From an archaeon (GTDB lineage Archaea; EX4484-52; B79-G9), in assembly GCA_013139905.1 (NCBI GenBank), contig WSZW01000064.1:1-11314 (forward strand): a stretch of DNA of 11,314 nucleotides. The letters run 5' to 3'. Every line of letters starts with the position of its first letter. Positions within the stretch are counted from its first letter, which is position 1. The position numbers were made by a program, and so were the translations under genes. Of this stretch, positions 1-7,067 are shown piece by piece. The notes beneath the pieces were generated by a model. It was not told where the DNA came from. It saw only the letters and a program-made list of their open reading frames with translations, and did no database searches.

Positions 1-533
1 TCTTCTGTGCCGCCGGGACTTGCTGTTAGTGCTAATATTAGTGGATTTTTATTATTTTCAATGTATTTTTTTGCGATGTATGTGTATGCATAATCGCCTG
101 AGGCTCTGTGTGCTTCATCAAATATAATTAATGCGAATTTTTCTAACGTTTCTTTTCTGGTTATTATATCGTTTTGTACTACTTGCGGTGTTGCGAAAAA
201 AACGCGGTTGTTTTTCCATTGTTCTTCTCTTTTTTTTGGATTTTCAAGACCGGTTAAGATGCACATATCTTCTTTTGGAATTGTGGTTGCATCCATGAAA
301 AATTTTTTGTGCTGTTCTACTAACGGTTTTGTTGGCGCTAAAAATAGCATTTTTTTGTCTTTATTTTTTTGCAGGGTTATTGCGGCAACGCCAAGGGCGA
401 TTACTGTTTTTCCAAGACCGGTTGGGATTACAACAAGAGAATTTTTTTTTGATGATGTGGCGATAATTGTTTCTTGGTATACTCTTTTTTCTATAGTTTT
501 TTCTTTTATTAGAGGATGTGAAAAATATTCCAT
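1..533 (-). CDS. hef: Hef-type (FANCM/XPF-family) DEAH helicase, N-terminal part, 3' truncated by window edge
   Basis: ATP-dependent superfamily 2 helicase of the archaeal Hef/FANCM group, which remodels stalled replication forks and branched DNA. Only the first 177 codons are inside the window. Visible motifs in order: an R-x-YQ Q-like motif (residues 18-20), Walker A PTGLGKT (37-43), motif Ia APTKPLVEQH (66-75), TPQVVQND (115-122), Walker B DEAH (139-142) followed by RASGDYAY, and motif III TASPGG (170-175). The pairing of PLVEQH with DEAHRA.GDYAY is characteristic of Hef rather than of RecQ or RIG-I-like helicases. The start is the ATG at 533-531; an in-frame stop lies a few codons upstream and a weak AAGG site precedes it. 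Known Hef proteins also carry a C-terminal XPF nuclease and HhH domain; these would lie beyond the left edge and cannot be confirmed, so a stand-alone helicase form remains possible. Confidence 0.9.
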   Translation of the reverse strand, partial: MEYFSHPLIKEKTIEKRVYQETIIATSSKKNSLVVIPTGLGKTVIALGVAAITLQKNKDKKMLFLAPTKPLVEQHKKFFMDATTIPKEDMCILTGLENPKKREEQWKNNRVFFATPQVVQNDIITRKETLEKFALIIFDEAHRASGDYAYTYIAKKYIENNKNPLILALTASPGGTE

Positions 534-599
534 GATTGTTGCCTTTTTTGTTTATTGTTTTTGATTTTTTTAGTTGATGAAATTCTATTTTTTTGCTTA

Positions 600-633
600 G
601 CTTATATATGTATTATTAGTTGCGTGCCGATAG
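600..633 (-). promoter_or_regulatory. candidate hef promoter with upstream CTATCGGCAC element
   Basis: On the minus strand a TATA-like TATATAAG (609-602) lies about 70 bp before the hef ATG, putting transcription start near 580. Fourteen bases upstream of it is CTATCGGCAC (633-624), GC-rich against an AT-rich background. The same 10-mer stands in the same orientation upstream of another TATA-like box at about 10.4 kb. The TATA assignment is by eye; a second AT-rich box (plus-strand ATTTATATAA, 635-644) is an alternative. Confidence 0.4.
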
Positions 634-670
634 AATTTATATAATATTTGTTGGTTTTTTAGTTTAATAA

Positions 671-730
671 TTGTAAAATAGTTGTAAAATAATATATATA
701 CCCGTAGTAATATTAATTAGTATTAATTAT
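671..730 (+). promoter_or_regulatory. candidate promoter of the surface-protein gene, with two pairs of short direct repeats
   Basis: AATATATATA (691-700) is a good archaeal TATA box and places transcription start near 722-728, about 30 bases before the ATG at 755. Directly upstream, TTGTAAAATA occurs twice (671-680 and 682-691, 11-bp period). Around the predicted start, TATTAATTA occurs twice (711-719 and 721-729, 10-bp period). Helically phased repeats on both sides of a TATA box look like regulator sites, although AT-rich sequence produces such repeats easily. Confidence 0.45.
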
Positions 731-754
731 ATTGGTTTATTATTGGGTTTATTT

Positions 755-3700
755 ATGGGATTAAATTATTTGTTTTCGAATCGGTTTAGAAATTATTTTG
801 CGGTGTCGTTAGTTTTGTCAGTTGCTATGCTTTATGGGGTTTTTGCACTGCCTATGGTGGGTTATGTTTTACCTAGTGTTTCTAATTATACAACGGTAAC
901 CAATAATTGGACTTACATAAATATTACTTCTGATGAAAATTTGAGTAATGCTAGTATTGAATGGGGGAATTCTTCGGGGTTTACTAATGTTTCTATGGTG
1001 AATGTGTCGCTTTTAAATTGGTATGAAAATATGACGTTGCTTGTCGATGATGTGTATAATTATACGATTTGGGCGCAAAATACGACGGGTAATTGGACTC
1101 AAAGCGATAGGCGGTTTGTTGTTATAGATACGATTATGCCTTATAATTTGTATTCTTGTCAGGATTTGACGGTTGAAAATGGGAGTTATGTTTTGGTTTC
1201 CAATGTTTCATCAAATGGTACTTGTTTTAACATAATGGCTAATAATATTACGCTTGACGGAGGCGGTTATACTGTTGAGTATGCTAAAACTGTTTCGGGG
1301 TATGGGGTGAATAATTCCGGCGGGTATGATAATGTTACGATTAAGAATTTGGATGTTTTGCAGGGTAATTCTTGGGTCGATTATTCTTCTGCGGTTTATT
1401 TTAATAATGTAACTTCGGGAAATATAATAAATAATACTTTGATAACAAAGGGAAATTATAATTCTGGTATCTATATTAATATTGCTTCAGAGTTTAATAT
1501 TTCAAATAATTCTATTTCTGTGTCTGGATATGATGCATATGGTATATATACTTATTATTCTTCTGGGGTAAATATATTGAATAATATAATTGATATTTAT
1601 TTTTCTGAGTCTGGTATTTATGTGGATTCCTCGTATGATTCTTTTATAGAATATAACATTTTGAATTTAAATTCTACTTTTTCTTCGGGGATATATTTAG
1701 TGAATACTACGCGAATTAATAATGCTTTTAATTCTATTTTTCTCTATTATTCTTATTCTATGGGTGTTGTAGAATATAATTCAAAAGAGTCGGTATATTT
1801 TAATAATACTATGATTAGTGAATCTGTTGATGAAACTATTGGGTATTATTTAGATACTTTAAATTCTAGCAGATATTTAAATAATACTCTTTTGGGTTTT
1901 CGTACTGGTTTTTTGTTTGATGGTGTATTGAATGCAACTTTGAGTGGTAATAATATTTCATCAACATATCGTTCTTTTTATGTTGAAAAATCGAATGATG
2001 TTATGCATTATAATCAAAGTATTGATACAACAAATATTATTGATGGACAGTCAATATATTATTATTTTAATCAATCAAATCAAGTTATTGAAAATTTCTA
2101 TAATCCCGGTTTTATATATGTTATAAATTCAACAAATATGACTTTTAAAAATGTGACAATTATTAATAAATCTTTGGGGTTTCTTATGGCGATGAATATT
2201 AATTCATCAATAATTGATTCAAATATGTCGTTCTCTAGTATTTCTGTGATGTATTCTAGTGGGACTAATATCAGTGGTAATTTTATTAGGTCTAATAAGT
2301 TAGAAAATCTTTATATGAAATATTCTGTTTCAAATAATATAATTAATAACACTATTATTTCTTTTAGTAGTTCTAGTGATGGTATTTATGTTGGTTCTAA
2401 TTCAAATTCAAATAATATTACAAATAATAATATAACTACTTTTGGTAGTTCAAGTAATGGTCTGTATTTGTATTTTTCTGATTTCAATAATGTTGCCGAT
2501 AACAATATAACTACTTTTGGTGATTCAAGTGATGGTATTTATGGATCTTATTTTGATTATAATAATATGATTCGTAATAATATAATTACTTTAGGTACTT
2601 CTAGTAATGGTTTGTATTTTGTTTCTTCGAATTATAATTTTATGCGTAATATGGATATATCTGTATTGGGTGATCAAAGTAAGGGTATTTATTTGAGGTT
2701 CTCAAATTCAAATAATTTTTATAATCTAAGTATGAGTACTTATAATGTTTCAAGTATGGGTGTTTATTTTTATTATTCAAATTTTAATGATGTGCGTGAT
2801 AATAATATAATTACTTATAATATTTCAAGTAAGGGTTTGTTTTTGTACGCTTCACCCAGGAATAATATGACTAATAATAATATAAATACGTTAAGTAATC
2901 ATAGTTCGGGTATTTTTCAGGAGTATTCTAATTATAATAATTATATTAATAATCATATTAATACTTCTGGTAATTCGAGTGATGGAATTTATTCTGGTGG
3001 GTCTGATTATAATACTTATGTAAATAATGATGTAAATACGTTGGGTATTTCAAGTGATGCGATTCATTTGTTTTCTTCTGATACAAACACGTTAACAAAT
3101 AATACTCTTTATACGTTAGGGAATTATAGTGATGGTCTTTTTTTATCATTGTCAAATTCAAATAATTATATATTTAATGATGTAATTACGGTTGGAGATT
3201 TTAGCAAAGGGATATATATTGAAGAGTCTAGTTTAACTAATTATTCTAATAATAATATTAATACTTTGGGTATGAATAGTTATGGTTTAGAATTTTATAT
3301 TTCTGATATAAATAGGATATCAAATAATTTGATAATTACTACTGGTATTGGTAGTAGTGGATTATATAGTTATTCTAGTGATTTAAATGTTATTTCTGAT
3401 AATAATATAAATACATTTGGGTTTGATGGTCGCGGAGTTTATTTGCGTTATTCTAATGAATTTAATATTTTTGGTGGGTCTATTTGGTCTATGCAATCTT
3501 ATGATTATTATTTAGATGGTGCAAGTACTTCAAATACATTTAAGAATACTAATTTTACAAATTCTAGAAAAATTTATTTCAATGATAATAGTTCCGGGTT
3601 TAATTATAATGATGACGCTTCGGGCGATGTTTGGGTTAATATGAGTGTTTCTGCATCTACGAATATTACTCGTGAAATTTTTAATTGGAACAATACGCTT

Positions 3701-4741
3701 GTAAAGTGGAATGATACTAATAGTACGTCGGGTATTATTGCAACGTATAATATTTCTGGCCTTTTTGCAAGTTCGCAATATGTAATATACAATAAGGCTG
3801 CGTCAGATATTGATAATCGTTTATTGACAACTGATTCTTCGGGTAAATTGTCTTCGTTTTCGATATTATTGAATGGTGAGACGCAGATTATTGTTGAATA
3901 TGTGGTGCCAACGCCGCCGGATTCCGGTGGAGATGATTCTCCGATTGTGGATGATGATGTGTTTATTGGTATTAGTGATGATTCAAATGAAACTGAAGGG
4001 GATAATGTGTTCAATGATGATTTGGATCCTATTTTCGTGGATAATTCTACTTCTGTAATTGTTGAAGATTCTGAAATTAAAATTAAGGCTCAAAACAAGA
4101 TTGATGAATTAAAAGAATTATTAGCAGATATAGATGATGAAGCGATATTAACAAAGTTTGAGGAAGCAGAAAATGCTTTGGCTTTGGGTCAATATTCGAA
4201 GGCATATGCTTTGGCACTTCAAGCAGAAAATATGATTGAAGAATTACAGAATGAATCAATTAATGGAGATTCAAATATTGTGTCTCTGATGGTATTATTT
4301 GTGTTTTTGTTTGGTTTTGCAGTTGTTGCGGCATATTTTATTTATCGAAAAGATGGCGGTATTGGTATAAAAGATCTTGACAATTCATCTGATACTAGTT
4401 CTGATGAGTTTTCGATTCCATCAGATAGTACTATTGGTGGTGTTTCGGTTCCGATTGGAAATGAATCTGCGTCTGCGGATGAATCGTTTAATTCGTATGA
4501 GAATTCACAAACACAAAATTTTGATTTAGTACAATCTAATCAATCTGATATAAATCAATTATCTGATTTACAAGATGGGGTGTCTAATTCTGAAGAATTG
4601 GTTTATTCTGAGAATTCGGATTCAGTTGTGGATAATAAACGCGTAAATTCAAATCAAACTGATGAAATTGAAGAAGAACTTGAAGATGATTTTCAAGATG
4701 CATTAAAAAAACTAAGGCATGAGAATAAAGATAAGTCTTGA
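755..4741 (+). CDS. large membrane-anchored surface protein with NosD-like parallel beta-helix repeats
   Basis: Predicted exported cell-surface protein of 1328 residues; adhesin or S-layer-associated role is inference. Order: signal peptide or N-terminal anchor (about 12-32, FAVSLVLSVAMLYGVFA); Ig/Fn3-like segment (about 44-126); right-handed beta-helix from about 135 (ANNITLDGGG at 162-171 is typical of NosD/pectate-lyase-type helices) to about 935, including 14 exact 25-residue repeats (558-907); a beta domain and Pro/Asp-rich linker (to about 1090); a helical segment rich in Lys, Glu and Ala (about 1105-1167); one membrane helix (about 1175-1197); and an acidic cytoplasmic tail of 131 residues ending in a predicted coiled coil. 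Dozens of N-X-S/T sequons suggest heavy N-glycosylation. The ATG at 755 fits the promoter better than the in-frame TTG at 743, which would add four residues. No catalytic residues are recognisable. The long cytoplasmic tail is unusual for an S-layer-type protein. Confidence 0.85.
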   Translation: MGLNYLFSNRFRNYFAVSLVLSVAMLYGVFALPMVGYVLPSVSNYTTVTNNWTYINITSDENLSNASIEWGNSSGFTNVSMVNVSLLNWYENMTLLVDDVYNYTIWAQNTTGNWTQSDRRFVVIDTIMPYNLYSCQDLTVENGSYVLVSNVSSNGTCFNIMANNITLDGGGYTVEYAKTVSGYGVNNSGGYDNVTIKNLDVLQGNSWVDYSSAVYFNNVTSGNIINNTLITKGNYNSGIYINIASEFNISNNSISVSGYDAYGIYTYYSSGVNILNNIIDIYFSESGIYVDSSYDSFIEYNILNLNSTFSSGIYLVNTTRINNAFNSIFLYYSYSMGVVEYNSKESVYFNNTMISESVDETIGYYLDTLNSSRYLNNTLLGFRTGFLFDGVLNATLSGNNISSTYRSFYVEKSNDVMHYNQSIDTTNIIDGQSIYYYFNQSNQVIENFYNPGFIYVINSTNMTFKNVTIINKSLGFLMAMNINSSIIDSNMSFSSISVMYSSGTNISGNFIRSNKLENLYMKYSVSNNIINNTIISFSSSSDGIYVGSNSNSNNITNNNITTFGSSSNGLYLYFSDFNNVADNNITTFGDSSDGIYGSYFDYNNMIRNNIITLGTSSNGLYFVSSNYNFMRNMDISVLGDQSKGIYLRFSNSNNFYNLSMSTYNVSSMGVYFYYSNFNDVRDNNIITYNISSKGLFLYASPRNNMTNNNINTLSNHSSGIFQEYSNYNNYINNHINTSGNSSDGIYSGGSDYNTYVNNDVNTLGISSDAIHLFSSDTNTLTNNTLYTLGNYSDGLFLSLSNSNNYIFNDVITVGDFSKGIYIEESSLTNYSNNNINTLGMNSYGLEFYISDINRISNNLIITTGIGSSGLYSYSSDLNVISDNNINTFGFDGRGVYLRYSNEFNIFGGSIWSMQSYDYYLDGASTSNTFKNTNFTNSRKIYFNDNSSGFNYNDDASGDVWVNMSVSASTNITREIFNWNNTLVKWNDTNSTSGIIATYNISGLFASSQYVIYNKAASDIDNRLLTTDSSGKLSSFSILLNGETQIIVEYVVPTPPDSGGDDSPIVDDDVFIGISDDSNETEGDNVFNDDLDPIFVDNSTSVIVEDSEIKIKAQNKIDELKELLADIDDEAILTKFEEAENALALGQYSKAYALALQAENMIEELQNESINGDSNIVSLMVLFVFLFGFAVVAAYFIYRKDGGIGIKDLDNSSDTSSDEFSIPSDSTIGGVSVPIGNESASADESFNSYENSQTQNFDLVQSNQSDINQLSDLQDGVSNSEELVYSENSDSVVDNKRVNSNQTDEIEEELEDDFQDALKKLRHENKDKS
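2426..3475 (+). repeat. 14 tandem 75-bp (25-residue) beta-helix coding repeats
   Basis: Fourteen consecutive units of exactly 25 codons with no insertion or deletion. The approximate consensus starts NNINTLGxSSDGIYLxYS and ends NxNNxIN; the most constant positions are the leading Asn pair, G at position 7, S at 10, the G-[IL]-[YF] at 12-14 and Asn at 21-22. One related unit of 26 residues immediately precedes (2348-2425). Each unit most likely forms one coil of the beta-helix, with the Asn positions stacking as ladders. The nucleotide sequences have largely diverged, but the 15-mer TCAAATTCAAATAAT recurs at 2402, 2702 and 3152, in phase with the 75-bp period. Confidence 0.9.
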
Positions 4742-4820
4742 TTTTTGTTGGATTTATTATTTTATTTTATTGATTTTAGTGTGATAATAAAGAAACTAAT
4801 TTAAAGTTAATAATTATATA
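4742..4820 (+). promoter_or_regulatory. intergenic T-rich stretch with candidate TATA box
   Basis: The first 40 bases after the surface-protein stop are T-rich (runs of TTTTT and TTTTATTTTATT) without a stem, which fits archaeal-style termination. AATTTAAAG (about 4798-4806) is a possible TATA box whose predicted start would fall close to the ATGs at 4821 and 4827, implying a leaderless or nearly leaderless transcript. No SD is visible before either ATG. Confidence 0.3.
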
Positions 4821-5357
4821 ATGTTTATGCGTTCTGTTAAGCTTACTGGTATGGTGAATAATCATTTTGAAATGGAAGAAATTCTTCATAAAACTATAAG
4901 TGCCGGGGCTTCAACGGCGGCAATTATGTCTCGTGAAATTCAGGTTCAATGTCCATCTAAGAAATTACAGGTTATAAAATCGGTATTGGGTGAGTTGATG
5001 ATAACTGAAATTAAAGTTCGTGAATCTTCTTTGATTGAGACTACGGTTGCTCAATCCGGAGGGGCATACGATCCAAAAAAATCACTTAAGGTATCTTTGG
5101 CACCTGCATCCAGGATGTGTGGCAAAAAATTATTATCTGTTATGCTTTCTGATGGGTATTTTATTAATGAGGAAGATATTTCTGATTATGTTACTAGTTC
5201 TAAAAATGTGATTAGTCAGGTATTGGATAAAGCAGGTGTAACTGATTGTTTGATTTCTGTTGAAATTAGAAAAAAAGTTAATAATATTGACCGTGCACTT
5301 GAACTTGCAACTGTTGCGGCTCTTTTAGAGACGAATGGAATTTTACAGATTAATTAA
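4821..5357 (+). CDS. uncharacterised cytoplasmic protein, 178 residues
   Basis: I do not recognise this protein. It has no signal peptide, membrane helix or known catalytic motif. The sequence alternates predicted strands and helices: a short strand (RSVKLTGMV, residues 4-12), a helix with EMEEILHKTI, strand REIQVQC, helix KKLQVIKSVLGEL, strand MITEIKVRES, a Gly/Ala-rich loop (AQSGGAYDP), a strand-helix segment KVSLAPASRMCGKKLLSVML, then a helical region ending in AATLE-like leucine/alanine-rich helix (about 157-172). This suggests a compact alpha/beta protein. Start choice is open: ATG 4821 or ATG 4827, the latter fitting a leaderless transcript slightly better. It is downstream of the surface-protein gene on the same strand (79-bp gap) and ends before an orphan SD and a hairpin terminator. 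Codon use resembles the upstream gene more than the protease pair, so it reads as a native gene. Confidence 0.8.
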   Translation: MFMRSVKLTGMVNNHFEMEEILHKTISAGASTAAIMSREIQVQCPSKKLQVIKSVLGELMITEIKVRESSLIETTVAQSGGAYDPKKSLKVSLAPASRMCGKKLLSVMLSDGYFINEEDISDYVTSSKNVISQVLDKAGVTDCLISVEIRKKVNNIDRALELATVAALLETNGILQIN

Positions 5358-5360
5358 CTT

Positions 5361-5428
5361 ATGTGTTTAAATAATGTTTATATGATGAAAAGGAGGTGAA
5401 CTGACCTTTATTGGTATGATGTCATCAT
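5361..5428 (+). other. orphan consensus Shine-Dalgarno sequence with 12-codon minimal ORF and a small palindrome
   Basis: AGGAGGTGA (5391-5399) would pair perfectly with the CCUCC-containing 3' end of 16S rRNA, yet no credible gene starts 5-12 bases downstream: GTG 5396 and TTG 5411 both stop within three codons. A 12-codon ORF (ATG 5361 to TGA 5399, ending MMKRR) has the SD as its own last codons. The next ATG pair (5416-5421) is 16 bases away and lies in the palindrome ATGATGTCATCAT (5416-5428). AGGT (5394-5397) can also pair with ACCT (5404-5407), partly hiding the SD. This may be a leader, a decayed gene start or chance. Confidence 0.35.
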
Positions 5429-5472
5429 CTTATCTGATTTTTTATGTTTATGGTGGTTATTTTAATTTTTTA

Positions 5473-5509
5473 ATCTATTTTATTCTAAATAGATATTTTT
5501 TATGTTTTT
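5473..5509 (+). terminator. hairpin plus T-tract terminator after the 178-residue gene
   Basis: ATCTATTT (5473-5480) and AAATAGAT (5487-5494) form a perfect 8-bp stem with a 6-base loop, followed by ATTTTTTATGTTTTT (5495-5509). The arrangement is that of an intrinsic terminator reading rightwards. It lies about 115 bases after the stop at 5357. Confidence 0.55.
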
Positions 5510-5511
5510 AA

Positions 5512-5540
5512 AAAAAGAAAAAAAGGGGGAAATGTTCCCC
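5512..5540 (-). terminator. intrinsic-type terminator of the subtilisin gene
   Basis: Read on the minus strand, GGGGAA (5540-5535), loop CAT and TTCCCC (5531-5526) form a 6-bp GC-rich stem, followed by a C and a long T tract interrupted by one C (5524-5512). It begins 18 bases after the subtilisin stop. It lies back to back with the rightward terminator just before it. Confidence 0.7.
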
Positions 5541-5558
5541 GATTTTAAATAAATAACT

Positions 5559-6776
5559 TTAGCTAATTGTTGGTGTTATTGGTAAACCGAATCCTGCTTC
5601 TATGTCGTCTCCTGACAGTCCGTAGTCAAGAATATTGTTTGTATAATTTTGTGCCAATTCTTGCAGGTATGTTCTTGTATCAGTTGCCGTACCTTGCCAG
5701 TCTCTTGCTGCAATACCTGCTATGTGTGGTGCTGCCATTGAGGTTCCTGACATTGTTGCATAGCATCCGTTATTCATTGTTGATAATACGTATACACCAG
5801 GTGCTGCAAATTCGATTTCTCTTGCTTCAATAAGCCAATCCCCGTCATTTATTCCTCTTGATGAGAAATCTGCAATATTGTTTGATGAATCAAATGCTGC
5901 TACTGCAACTACACCGGGATTTGCTGCGGGGTAACCAATACTATCTTCTATTGGACCACTATTTCCTGCGGATGCGACGACTAATACATTGTTATTATTT
6001 GCGTAGGTTACTGCATTGTTAATTAATGAACTTTCTCCACCACCTAAACTCATTGATATGATGTTTGCACCATTATCTACTGCATATATCATACCTGCTG
6101 CGATGTCATCGGTGTATCCTCTTCCTTTACTGTCAAGAACTTTTATTGCAATAAGTCCTGCTTTAGGTGCTACCCCATAAATACCTTTGCTTTCAGGTCC
6201 GCCATTAGCCAAGATTGTTCCTGAAACATGGGTTCCATGCCCGTTATCATCTTCGCAAGTTGAATAACCAAATGCAACACAATTATTATCGATAATGTTG
6301 TTTTTTAGGTCTGGGTGGTTGGTATCAATACCAGTATCAAGGACTGCTACGATTATATCATCTCCACTTGTTCCACCATTAACTTTTTCTATTCCGTATG
6401 GATATTGAACGTTTGGTGTGCAAGGTTCCGGTTCCGGTGGAATACCACAATCTTCCGGACAAGTATCAGCATTTTCACGTGCTGGATGGCACTTTCCATC
6501 ACCACAATATGGTCTTGCTGAAATGGTGTATATTTGGACTTCTTTAGTTTCTATACCTAGTTTTTGTAATAATTTTATCTGACCCGGTGATAAATCTGTT
6601 GTAAAACCAGTGTCGAAATTGTGTCGAACACCATATGCGGCTTTTAGAATGCCGTTATTTGATTTTATGAATGTTCTTGTGTTTGTATCCGGTGTATTTG
6701 CGTTATATGCTATTGCAAGTCCTGAAAATGCAATTAAACTTATTGATAATATTGCAAAGAATGCTGTTTTTTTCAT
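5559..6776 (-). CDS. secreted subtilisin-like serine protease (S8 family) with Cys-rich insert
   Basis: Extracellular endopeptidase, 405 residues. Signal peptide 1-23 (MKKTAFFAILSI... ending GLAIA); I9-like propeptide region about 35-86; cysteine module 90-111 (YCGDGKC...CPEDCG), of the CGDGxC type common in archaeal exported proteins; short Pro/Glu linker (GIPPEPEP); catalytic domain about 125-400. The triad is complete: Asp147 in VAVLDTGID, His180 in NGHGTHVSGT and Ser346 in MSGTSMAAPHIAG, with oxyanion Asn272 in SAGNSGP. No C-terminal anchor is present, so the mature enzyme should be soluble or held by other contacts. A good SD (GGAGGT, 9-base spacing) supports the ATG at 6776. The gene is divergent from the metalloprotease gene, and it ends in an intrinsic-type terminator. 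Its coding strand is purine-rich, unlike the A/C-rich minus-strand genes at either end of the window. Substrate and physiological role cannot be read from the sequence. Confidence 0.96.
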   Translation of the reverse strand: MKKTAFFAILSISLIAFSGLAIAYNANTPDTNTRTFIKSNNGILKAAYGVRHNFDTGFTTDLSPGQIKLLQKLGIETKEVQIYTISARPYCGDGKCHPARENADTCPEDCGIPPEPEPCTPNVQYPYGIEKVNGGTSGDDIIVAVLDTGIDTNHPDLKNNIIDNNCVAFGYSTCEDDNGHGTHVSGTILANGGPESKGIYGVAPKAGLIAIKVLDSKGRGYTDDIAAGMIYAVDNGANIISMSLGGGESSLINNAVTYANNNNVLVVASAGNSGPIEDSIGYPAANPGVVAVAAFDSSNNIADFSSRGINDGDWLIEAREIEFAAPGVYVLSTMNNGCYATMSGTSMAAPHIAGIAARDWQGTATDTRTYLQELAQNYTNNILDYGLSGDDIEAGFGLPITPTIS

Positions 6777-6842
6777 ATTAATAAGACCTCCGATTTTTTG
6801 ATATTATTTGTGTTGTTTGAATGTTAGTTATATTGTTTTTGG

Positions 6843-6854
6843 ATTTATATAAAT
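6843..6854 (-). promoter_or_regulatory. TATA box of the subtilisin gene
   Basis: ATTTATATAAAT on the minus strand is a near-ideal archaeal TATA box. Transcription would start near 6822, giving a 45-base leader that contains the SD GGAGGT (6791-6786). The box is itself palindromic, so its direction is set by the gene to its left. Confidence 0.6.
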
Positions 6855-6971
6855 ATTGTTGATTATCAAAATGTAATTGAAGATTTAATGTTTGTTAATA
6901 TTTTTTAGATTAATATTTAATTTTTCAAAGTTTTTTAGATAAAATTAATCATTTATTTCTAATATATGATA

Positions 6972-6986
6972 CGAAAATATATATAG
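6972..6986 (+). promoter_or_regulatory. BRE/TATA element of the metalloprotease gene
   Basis: CGAAAATATATATAG contains a purine-rich BRE-like CGAAAA directly followed by TATATATA. The predicted start is near 7006-7010, leaving a leader of about 60 bases before ATG 7068. It is about 120 bp from the subtilisin TATA box, and the AT-rich bases between are free for a shared regulator. Confidence 0.55.
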
Positions 6987-7010
6987 GACTAAAATTAACT
7001 AATATATCTA

Positions 7011-7043
7011 AAATAACCATAAACATAACTATTTAGGTTATTT
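7011..7043 (+). promoter_or_regulatory. 8-bp inverted repeat in the leader of the metalloprotease mRNA
   Basis: AAATAACC (7011-7018) and GGTTATTT (7036-7043) are perfect inverted copies, 17 bases apart, directly after the predicted transcription start and upstream of the SD AAAGGAG (7052-7058). They could be a dyad operator or a weak RNA stem in the 5' leader. Confidence 0.35.
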
Positions 7044-7067
7044 AATAAAATAAAGGAGTGTGTGTAT

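Noticed and set aside
208..564. Open frame of 118 codons on the + strand
   Set aside because: It is antisense to the hef helicase, whose motifs are unmistakable, and its Phe-rich product reflects A-rich codons read backwards.
743..754. TTG start adding four residues to the surface protein
   Set aside because: ATG 755 is close by, fits the predicted transcription start, and the TTG has no SD of its own.
2426..3475. CRISPR-like or microsatellite array
   Set aside because: The 75-bp units are in frame, diverged and encode coils of a beta-helix; no conserved repeat with unique spacers exists.
3604..4014. Open frame of 136 codons on the - strand inside the surface-protein gene
   Set aside because: Overlaps the well-supported beta-helix gene on the other strand, has no SD or promoter and no recognisable domain.
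5416..5511. 31-residue hydrophobic ORF starting with two Met codons after the orphan SD
   Set aside because: The SD is too far (16-19 bases) and the last third of the frame is made of a terminator stem and its T tract, so I list only the SD.
7062..7067. GTG start for the metalloprotease
   Set aside because: Only three bases separate it from the SD; ATG 7068 has a normal 9-base spacing and begins a typical MKK signal peptide.
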